From Pseudobdellovibrionaceae bacterium (GTDB lineage: Bacteria; Bdellovibrionota; Bdellovibrionia; Bdellovibrionales; Bdellovibrionaceae), in NCBI GenBank assembly GCA_014376325.1, contig JACMRP010000079.1, positions 1 through 6,707 of the forward strand: a stretch of 6,707 bases of DNA, written 5' to 3'. The notes under the pieces were generated by a model. The model did no database searches and was not told where the DNA came from. It worked only from the letters and a program-made list of their open reading frames with translations. Shown here piece by piece: positions 1 through 4,640 of this stretch (position 1 is its first letter; each line of letters starts with the position of its first letter). The translations under genes were made by a program, and so were the position numbers.

Positions 1-14
1 TAAATTCCGATCAT
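1..14 (-). CDS. Start of a downstream gene, probably an RND-type inner-membrane transporter (cut by window edge)
   Basis: On the minus strand an ATG at 14-12 overlaps the adaptor's TGA stop (13-11) as ATGA, and reading continues Met-Ile-Gly-Ile to the edge of the window. Only four codons are visible, so the product cannot be identified from its own sequence. The 4-base ATGA overlap is a common form of translational coupling. Periplasmic adaptors of the RND family are usually followed by the gene for their inner-membrane permease, so that is the inference. It could equally be an ABC-type partner, or the overlap could be chance. The upstream bases (GAG about 9-11 bases before the ATG) give only a weak ribosome binding site, which would fit coupling to adaptor translation. 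Confidence 0.4.
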
Positions 15-883
15 CGTGTTTTCTCGGCCCATGTGGATTCAACATCGAAGAGATGGCCTTCTTTGAGCGGGCGACTGGATCTAACGACGATTTTGTCGCC
101 ACTGACAATACCGCCCTTTATGACGTAATTGCCGTCGCGCTGTTCGCCGAGTTCAACCAGTTTTTTGTCGAAGCCGTCTTTGCCCTTAAGCACTCGAACC
201 ATCGGTTTGCCGTTTTGAAAAACCAACGAAGCCTCTGGCAGCATCATGATTTTACCTTGATCAATTTCGAAAGTCGCTTGGCCAATGCTGCCGATAGGTG
301 GCAATACATCTTTGGAATTTACAAATTCTAACTCTGCCGATGCGGTGCCGGTTCTGGCATCGACGAGCGGACTGATCCCGATGACCCGTATCGACAGGGG
401 CGCAGGGGTTTGGGATTCGGACTTAAATTTCCCCGTTTGGCCATTTTTAATCGCGTTCATGTCCGAGCTTGGAAACTCTGCTGAAATTTTTAGCGTCTTC
501 GGATCAATCACGGTAAACAATTTGTCGCCCCGGTTGACCTTCGTCATTTGGCTCGTGTGATACTGACTGATGACACCCGCGACGGGGGATCGCACGGGGA
601 CCGCAGCGTATGTATAACCAGGATCCTTATTTTCTAGGTACATCACGATTTCGCCACTTTTCACGACCGAGCCCAATGGCTTCGTAATGCGGGTGACGTG
701 GCCTTCAATATCGGCGCTGACTAAGGACTGAATCTTTGCTTCGACTTTGACCGGGACGATGATGCGCTTTGTGTCTGGTTGAAGCTTGATCTCTTCTAGA
801 AGGACTTTCGCACGGTCAACGGTCGGTGCTGCGTTAGCGCTCCCAAACAGGCAAATCAGGCCGGCGGCAAAGACAAATTTCAT
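11..883 (-). CDS. Periplasmic adaptor (membrane fusion) subunit of an RND-type efflux system, lacking the alpha-hairpin
   Basis: This 290-residue exported protein probably bridges an inner-membrane transporter and an outer-membrane channel. The start is the ATG at 883-881. It has AAAGGA seven bases upstream, and a typical Sec signal follows (residues 1-18, charged Lys2, hydrophobic core, ANA before the cut). The frame stays open to an ATG at 943, but that start would add a non-signal-like 20 residues and overlaps the promoter. The two halves of a lipoyl-like domain are visible at about residues 49-88 (SADIEGHVTRI, then a GSVVKSGE turn) and 97-131 (RSPVAGVIS, then a VNRGDKLF turn). A beta-barrel domain (about 132-208) and a membrane-proximal domain (about 209-290) follow. 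Only about ten residues separate the lipoyl halves, where AcrA/MexA-type proteins carry a long alpha-helical hairpin. The substrate is not evident. Confidence 0.85.
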   Translation of the reverse strand: MKFVFAAGLICLFGSANAAPTVDRAKVLLEEIKLQPDTKRIIVPVKVEAKIQSLVSADIEGHVTRITKPLGSVVKSGEIVMYLENKDPGYTYAAVPVRSPVAGVISQYHTSQMTKVNRGDKLFTVIDPKTLKISAEFPSSDMNAIKNGQTGKFKSESQTPAPLSIRVIGISPLVDARTGTASAELEFVNSKDVLPPIGSIGQATFEIDQGKIMMLPEASLVFQNGKPMVRVLKGKDGFDKKLVELGEQRDGNYVIKGGIVSGDKIVVRSSRPLKEGHLFDVESTWAEKTR

Positions 884-913
884 TCGGTAGTCCTTTGGTG
901 GATGAGAGCTGGG

Positions 914-943
914 ACTATAAGCGAAATCGAACATTTCGTGCAA
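914..943 (-). promoter_or_regulatory. Candidate sigma70-like promoter of the adaptor operon
   Basis: Reading the minus strand, TTGCAC (943-938) is separated by 18 bases from TATAGT (919-914). The -10 box matches the consensus at 5 of 6 positions and the -35 box at 3 of 6. Transcription would begin near 907, giving a leader of about 25 bases with the AAAGGA ribosome site ahead of the ATG at 883. This placement also argues against the longer start at 943. The rest of the gap up to 1063 carries the ribosome site of the LysM gene. I found no convincing plus-strand promoter in it. Confidence 0.5.
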
Positions 944-1063
944 AAAATGTGAGCATCCGTGAAATCATTTTATGGACCTACCAGGCTTTGGCCAGGTTGA
1001 AACGGCTTCCAAATCCTCTGAACCTGTGAGAGCCTTTTACATCACTTCAGCTGAGGAGTTCCC

Positions 1064-2155
1064 ATGATGGTTCGTTCGAGAGTACACATTGCGTCCGCTA
1101 TTATTTTTGCAGCGGTTTCGGTTCGGTTTGCGGCGGCAGAAGCAAAAACTTACGTACTTAAAAAAGGCGAAACTTTAGCGAGCGTGGCCCGGAGCTACTA
1201 CGGTGAGCCCGTTTTTGGACCGAAGGGCAGCATTCTGAAAATCTACAAGCTGAACGCGTGGGCAAAAACCAATCCATCGCTCGTACAGCCCGGCCAAGAA
1301 GTGATCCTGGAAGATAAAGAAAATAAAACCGTTCAAGAATCCGTCGCCGCAATTCAAGCGGTTGCTGAAACGCACGCTCCGGCAGAAGCTCCGCCATTGC
1401 CACCCCCTCTAGTACCCCCGATCGAAGTCGCGCACGCACCGGCACTTCCACCGCCACCGCCTGCGGCGCCGGCATTACCACCGCACATGCCCGAACATCA
1501 TTTGCCGAACAGTTATTTCTCTATCATTCCGAGCTATTCGCAAATCAAACAGACCGCCACCGAAGATGCGAGTGGTGCAAGCTACAAGCTGGAATCTAGT
1601 TCAGCTTACGGATTAGAACTCGCGTGGGATCATTGGTGGAACCCGTCGTTTTCGACGATTTTTTCCTACAGCGGAACTCAGTTAAAATCCGATGCCGTCA
1701 ATGCGGTGAGCGGCGCTCCCGTTTTAGATACGACGACCCTATATCGAGGGGAAATTATTTTCCTGAACCGCATTTTGCCAAGCTTACGATTCGGATTCGG
1801 CGCAAGTTACGGAGATCATATATTTCTGGAAAACATTGGCGGCACTCCGGTGGATCCGCTGATCATCAAGAGCAGTTTCTGGAACCCGCTCGCCATGGCA
1901 GAATGGTCCGCTTATGAGGGTGAGCATTTTGAAGTTTTACTAAACGCGAAAGCGTCCGCATTGCCGGCACAATTAACGGTCTCCTCCCGCGGCCTTAAAA
2001 ATGGTATGGAGTACGTTGCGCAATTTTCACTGCTGCAAAAACTCGAGAGCGTCTCGATCCTTTATGGTGTTAGCTATTCCACGGACGATCAAAGCTTAAA
2101 GGCCGCAAGCGAAACCCGGACCGAAACCGCCGCAAAGATCGGTCTGTTGTTTTAG
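1064..2155 (+). CDS. Exported LysM domain protein with proline-rich linker and C-terminal outer-membrane beta-barrel
   Basis: The protein has 363 residues. GAGGAG at 1053-1058 precedes two adjacent ATGs (1064 and 1067) and either could be used. Residues 1-25 form a Sec signal ending RFAAA. Residues 28-82 are a LysM peptidoglycan-binding module (TYVLKKGETLASVARSYYG at its start, LVQPGQEVIL at its end). Residues 104-149 are an Ala/Pro-rich linker with several poly-Pro runs. Residues 150-363 alternate polar and hydrophobic residues, are rich in aromatics and Ser/Gly, and end IGLLF. A terminal Phe after alternating hydrophobics is the classic outer-membrane beta-barrel insertion signal. The inferred role is a barrel that tethers the outer membrane to the cell wall. 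I do not recognise a named family for the whole architecture. It is monocistronic as far as seen, and its TAG stop interlocks with the stop of the convergent methyltransferase gene. Confidence 0.8.
   Translation: MMVRSRVHIASAIIFAAVSVRFAAAEAKTYVLKKGETLASVARSYYGEPVFGPKGSILKIYKLNAWAKTNPSLVQPGQEVILEDKENKTVQESVAAIQAVAETHAPAEAPPLPPPLVPPIEVAHAPALPPPPPAAPALPPHMPEHHLPNSYFSIIPSYSQIKQTATEDASGASYKLESSSAYGLELAWDHWWNPSFSTIFSYSGTQLKSDAVNAVSGAPVLDTTTLYRGEIIFLNRILPSLRFGFGASYGDHIFLENIGGTPVDPLIIKSSFWNPLAMAEWSAYEGEHFEVLLNAKASALPAQLTVSSRGLKNGMEYVAQFSLLQKLESVSILYGVSYSTDDQSLKAASETRTETAAKIGLLF
2036..2057 (-). terminator. Candidate intrinsic terminator of the polyketide operon, inside the LysM gene
   Basis: On the minus strand a perfect 6-bp stem (TCGAGA at 2057-2052 and TCTCGA at 2048-2043) closes a 3-base loop. 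It is followed by one G and then five T residues (2041-2037). It lies about 95 bases beyond the methyltransferase stop codon. The stem is short and only half GC, so it may be modest in strength. No better terminator is visible nearer the stop. Confidence 0.4.
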
Positions 2156-2160
2156 TTATT
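2119..2160 (+). terminator. Possible weak plus-strand terminator at the end of the LysM gene
   Basis: GACCGA (2119-2124) and TCGGTC (2139-2144) form a perfect 6-bp inverted repeat with a 14-base loop. A T-rich stretch that contains the LysM stop codon follows (TGTTGTTTTAG, then TTATTTTT). The loop is large and the T-tract is interrupted, so this is only a weak candidate for ending the LysM transcript. Confidence 0.25.
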
Positions 2161-2889
2161 TTTGATAGCGTAGCCGATGTAGGATAATTTCAACGAAGGC
2201 GTCATTTCGAAGCGCAAACTTTCAGGAACGACGCCGGAAAAAATTTTGGACACCGGAATAGATCTAAAAACCGGTTTAATGCCGCTCATTTCTTGAACCT
2301 TGAGTCCCGCCTTTGCGCAGTACTCCGTTACTTCCGATGGTTTGATAAATAACCGCAAGACGTGCATGTGGCGGGGAGTATTTTTTACCAGCCATTCCAC
2401 CGCTTTGATAATCACCAAGTAGGCGAGCCAATTGCGATTGAAAGTGTGAAACACAAATATTCCGCCGGGCCGAAGAACCCGCGAAAATTCTTTGATAACG
2501 CCTTCAGGATCTTCCACGTGTTCCAAAAAATCCATCGCAGTCACGACGTCAAAACTTTGATCCGCGAAAGGCAAATGAAAGGCGTCGGCCGTGACGTAAC
2601 GGACATTGCCGGTGTGGTCGTGACGGTGGGCGGTTTCTAAACTGCTCTCGGACAAATCAACGCCGGTCACCCGGAAATTTTCGCGGGCAAGGGCGTTGCT
2701 CAAAAAGCCGGCGCCGCAGCCGACGTCCAACACTTCGCCATCGGGAAAGTGTTTTTTTAGTCTTTCGATAATCCACGGAGTTTTGACTTTGGATTCTGCC
2801 CGCAACAACGCGATCGGATCGTCAAAGGCCGTGTACCAGCGATCACCGTAAAGATCATAAATAGAATTGTCTACTTGGTTTTGACCCAT
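2152..2889 (-). CDS. UbiG-like class I SAM-dependent O-methyltransferase
   Basis: This 245-residue protein matches the usual length of UbiG (about 240). I chose the ATG at 2889-2887 because TGGAG lies six bases upstream, and because UbiG-like conserved sequence begins right after it. The frame stays open to 2982 but overlaps the preceding gene. SAM-binding motif I is VLDVGCGAG (53-61), with the acidic ribose-binding residue at Asp78. Motif II is FDVVTAMDFLEHVEDP (113-128) and motif III is VLRPGGIFVF (138-147). UbiG-specific features follow: TFNRN at 149-153, FIKPSE at 181-186, and a C-terminal YIGYAIKN. UbiG methylates ring hydroxyls of polyprenylated aromatics at the membrane. Here the gene is last in an operon with a type III polyketide synthase, so its substrate is more likely that pathway's phenolic lipid than ubiquinone. 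It overlaps the upstream membrane-protein gene by 19 bases. Confidence 0.88.
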   Translation of the reverse strand: MGQNQVDNSIYDLYGDRWYTAFDDPIALLRAESKVKTPWIIERLKKHFPDGEVLDVGCGAGFLSNALARENFRVTGVDLSESSLETAHRHDHTGNVRYVTADAFHLPFADQSFDVVTAMDFLEHVEDPEGVIKEFSRVLRPGGIFVFHTFNRNWLAYLVIIKAVEWLVKNTPRHMHVLRLFIKPSEVTEYCAKAGLKVQEMSGIKPVFRSIPVSKIFSGVVPESLRFEMTPSLKLSYIGYAIKNN

Positions 2890-3323
2890 CGGGGACTCCA
2901 ATACAAAATTTGGTAAATCAGAAATGCCGAAATCAAAGCGGTCTGCATCTGCAGCATCTCGATGCCAAAATTTCCGTGCCATAAAAAGCCGGCGCTAACG
3001 AAGGACAGCGGATGCAAAATAAATAAAACTGCGTGAAGCCAGCTTTCAGTTTTTGTGCAAATTTCTTGATGCACAAATTCGTCCTTGGTCACCAGCAAAC
3101 AAGAAACCGCGCAAAGCGCGATGTAGCCCACTAGCGCGGACTCCGAATACGGAACAAGTAAAACGAAGCCGAAACAGAGCAAAACCGACAGTGTGTCCAT
3201 CGGGTGCCCGATTCGCTCCCAGCGTGGCAGACCGCGTTTTCGATGAAAGTAAAACTCATCCACGGCAATCGCTAAGCCCTGCGCAACGAATGGAAAGTAC
3301 AAAAACAAATCAAATGATTTCAA
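2871..3323 (-). CDS. Small polytopic membrane protein with a duplicated Asp-Glu/His motif; function unknown
   Basis: The protein has 150 residues and belongs to no family I can name. About five membrane segments are visible (roughly residues 5-21, 43-59, 62-79, 97-115 and 121-142). Charged and histidine residues cluster at their edges. DEFYFH (22-27) and a GHP (39-41) reappear as DEFVH (81-85) and an LHP (103-105), suggesting an internal two-fold repeat that could bind metal. The start is TTG at 3323-3321, supported by GGAG (3333-3330) six bases upstream. No ATG is available near the N-terminus. The gene overlaps the polyketide synthase by 14 bases and the methyltransferase by 19, so the three are almost certainly co-translated. 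From context it may carry out a membrane step, such as ring oxidation or transport, on the polyketide lipid. That is inference. A purely structural role is also possible. Confidence 0.75.
   Translation of the reverse strand: MKSFDLFLYFPFVAQGLAIAVDEFYFHRKRGLPRWERIGHPMDTLSVLLCFGFVLLVPYSESALVGYIALCAVSCLLVTKDEFVHQEICTKTESWLHAVLFILHPLSFVSAGFLWHGNFGIEMLQMQTALISAFLIYQILYWSPRWVKTK
2896..2900 (-). promoter_or_regulatory. Ribosome binding site that decides the start of the methyltransferase gene
   Basis: TGGAG on the minus strand, six bases before the ATG at 2889. It is embedded in the final codons of the membrane-protein gene. It argues against the longer frame that opens at 2982. Confidence 0.6.
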
Positions 3324-4431
3324 ACAAGGCTCCGAACATCGTCAGTCCCGGACCGAAAGCAAGGCTCACGACCTTCGTGCCCGATTTCGGATTTGATTCC
3401 AAAATTTCTTTCCAAATATGAGGAAGGGTTGCGGAAGACATATTCCCACGTTCGCGTAAGATCTTTTGGCTGACCGAAACTTGCTCGTGAGAGAGCTCTA
3501 AAGTCTCCCGTACCGAATCGATAATTTTTGGCCCACCCGGATGGACCGCGAAGGTAGAATTTTTTAATAATTCAGAAACATTTTGACCGCTGTCTTGCGC
3601 AAGCTTTTGAATAAACGGCCTTAAGTGGGCCGCGATCTTCGCTGGAACCTCGCGGGAAAGCGTCATCTGCATTCCCCAAGGGGCGGGCACCCAGCTCATA
3701 TCGTCTGAGGAATCGGGCAAGATCCACTCTTGAAATTTTAGCATCCGAAAACCAGATTTAGCTTTGCTTTCGCTGACTGCAGAGTACTTGACGTGACCAT
3801 CGGCGAAAAGACTCTGTACGACCATTTGTTCCGGAGTGTGATTTGCGGGATTCATGTGCAGGCTGCACATTTCGGTATGAACGATATCCACGCGCGTATT
3901 TTGATCACCCGTATTCGCAAAGGCCAGCGCCATCCGTGAAGCGGGCAGGGCCGCATAACATCCCATATGGTAAGCGTGAGTCACCGCGGTTTGCTGACTC
4001 CAATCACGCGCACGCATTTGGGCGGCACTCGGTGCCACGTAGCCCGTGCACGTCACGTGAATCAAATGGTCGGGGGCCGCGATCGCTGCTGGATAAAATT
4101 CGGCAAAGATTTGGTTTGCTCGGTGCTGAAAAAACTGGGCTCGCTGGTCAATGCCAGCGCCTTCTGGGTGTGATTCGCTGTGCTGGTACATCAGTTGATT
4201 TCTTAAGCTTTCGTCGACGACGGAGGGTGAATGAAGAGCGTCGACACATTCGAAGTACCGTTCGTTGATCTTCTCCGAAGGGACCGCGTACCGGTGAAAT
4301 ATTTTTTCGAAGCGCTGTCCGTCGATGAGCCCGTGGCGCTGAGCACTCCATTCAATCAGGCTTGCTTGATCGAGGTGGTGGAGGGGAAGAATCGTCTGAA
4401 AATCGGTCAAGACCACTGGATTTGGATTCAT
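3310..4431 (-). CDS. Type III polyketide synthase (chalcone/stilbene synthase superfamily)
   Basis: This 373-residue protein has the usual length of bacterial type III synthases. These homodimers condense a CoA- or carrier-linked starter, often a long fatty acyl, with malonyl-CoA into resorcinols, pyrones or related rings. All three catalytic residues are visible: Cys158 in HMGCYAALPA, His297 in FAVHPGGPKII, and Asn330 in RERGNMSSATLP. Further family signs are HVTCTGYVAPSAAQ (125-138), VDIVHTEMCSLH (181-192) and the C-terminal loop AFGPGLTMFG, which has Ala where plant enzymes have the first Gly of GFGPG. The ATG at 4431 is the only ATG after an in-frame TAG ten bases upstream. It lacks a clear ribosome site, since a GGAG lies more than 20 bases away. 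It is first in an operon with a membrane protein and a UbiG-like methyltransferase, pointing to an alkylresorcinol, alkylpyrone or phenolic-lipid product. The starter unit cannot be read from the sequence. Confidence 0.92.
   Translation of the reverse strand: MNPNPVVLTDFQTILPLHHLDQASLIEWSAQRHGLIDGQRFEKIFHRYAVPSEKINERYFECVDALHSPSVVDESLRNQLMYQHSESHPEGAGIDQRAQFFQHRANQIFAEFYPAAIAAPDHLIHVTCTGYVAPSAAQMRARDWSQQTAVTHAYHMGCYAALPASRMALAFANTGDQNTRVDIVHTEMCSLHMNPANHTPEQMVVQSLFADGHVKYSAVSESKAKSGFRMLKFQEWILPDSSDDMSWVPAPWGMQMTLSREVPAKIAAHLRPFIQKLAQDSGQNVSELLKNSTFAVHPGGPKIIDSVRETLELSHEQVSVSQKILRERGNMSSATLPHIWKEILESNPKSGTKVVSLAFGPGLTMFGALFEII
3330..3333 (-). promoter_or_regulatory. Ribosome binding site that decides the TTG start of the membrane-protein gene
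   Basis: GGAG on the minus strand, six bases before the TTG at 3323. It lies inside the last codons of the polyketide synthase gene. It supports a non-ATG start and tight translational coupling between the two genes. Confidence 0.55.
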
Positions 4432-4462
4432 GCCGGCAATCTAACCGCGACGTCTCCAAGTG

Positions 4463-4489
4463 TGAAGTGACATTGCCGTCATGACTTCA
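4463..4489. repeat. Inverted repeat upstream of the polyketide operon, possible operator or leader hairpin
   Basis: TGAAGT (4463-4468) and ACTTCA (4484-4489) are perfect inverted arms around a 15-base spacer. The spacer itself contains TGAC/GTCA-type complementarity, so a longer bulged hairpin is possible. The element sits 32-58 bases before the polyketide synthase start. It could be a regulator binding site or a structure in the mRNA leader. No regulator gene is in the window to pair with it. Confidence 0.3.
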
Positions 4490-4518
4490 ACAATTGTCTC
4501 GGGGGCGTCTCTAACGAT

Positions 4519-4546
4519 TTGAAGTAGACCTTCAGGGGTTTATATA
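4519..4546 (+). promoter_or_regulatory. Candidate sigma70-like promoter for the GT39 gene
   Basis: TTGAAG (4519-4524), a 16-base spacer and TATATA (4541-4546) match the consensus at 4 of 6 positions each. Transcription would start near 4552. The AT island TTTATATAG is the most promoter-like stretch of the 209-base divergent gap. Read on the minus strand, its TATATAA could also serve the polyketide operon, with GGGACA 18 bases upstream. A second plus-strand candidate is TTGACC (4631-4636) with TACGAT (4655-4660), but it would start within the predicted gene. Apart from these, the inverted repeat and a short ORF, I see nothing else in the gap. Confidence 0.35.
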
Positions 4547-4550
4547 GCGA

Positions 4551-4634
4551 ATGAAATACACGTTTGTCCCCAGTGCCCTTAATCATGAAGGTCGACCAGA
4601 TCGTGAAAGCCAAATTACGGAAGCTAAGAATTGA
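4551..4634 (+). CDS. Possible 27-codon upstream ORF, in frame with the GT39 gene
   Basis: An ATG at 4551 opens 27 codons (hydrophilic, beginning MKYTFVPSAL and ending ITEAKN) and stops at TGA 4632-4634. That is six bases before, and in the same frame as, the TTG of the glycosyltransferase gene. An AGGGG lies 12 bases upstream of the ATG, which is a poor spacing. It may be a leader ORF whose termination aids the weak TTG start, the original N-terminus split off by a stop codon, or chance. If the promoter at 4519-4546 is right, transcription would start almost on this ATG, making translation less likely. I recognise no homologue. Confidence 0.2.
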   Translation: MKYTFVPSALNHEGRPDRESQITEAKN

Positions 4635-4640
4635 CCCGCA

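Noticed and set aside
884..943. Longer N-terminus of the adaptor starting at ATG 943
   Set aside because: The extra 20 residues are not signal-like and the segment overlaps a good promoter. The ATG at 883 has its own ribosome site and starts a clean Sec signal.
997..1025. TTGAAA as the -35 box of a LysM promoter
   Set aside because: No acceptable -10 box lies 16-19 bases downstream (the sequence there is GAACCT).
1158..1481. Minus-strand ORF of 107 codons inside the LysM gene
   Set aside because: It is antisense to the LysM and proline-rich coding sequence, with an Arg/Val-rich composition typical of a shadow frame and no domain.
1380..1500. CCACCG-like repetitive DNA as a tandem repeat or CRISPR-like array
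   Set aside because: The repetition is irregular and is fully explained by proline and alanine codons of the linker.
1404..1512. Proline-rich linker of the LysM protein as the target of the GT39 enzyme
   Set aside because: The linker is almost free of Ser and Thr, the residues these enzymes modify, so nothing in the sequence links the two genes.
2890..2982. Longer N-terminus of the methyltransferase starting at 2982
   Set aside because: It runs deep into the membrane-protein gene in another frame. Conserved UbiG-like sequence begins only after the ATG at 2889, which has TGGAG upstream.
3053..3421. Plus-strand ORF of 122 codons opposite the membrane protein and synthase
   Set aside because: It is antisense to two well-supported genes. 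The product is rich in Arg, Pro and Ser, with no domain and no ribosome site.
3843..4268. Plus-strand ORF of 141 codons opposite the polyketide synthase
   Set aside because: It is a shadow of a gene with an intact catalytic triad. The Arg-rich product has no recognisable motif.
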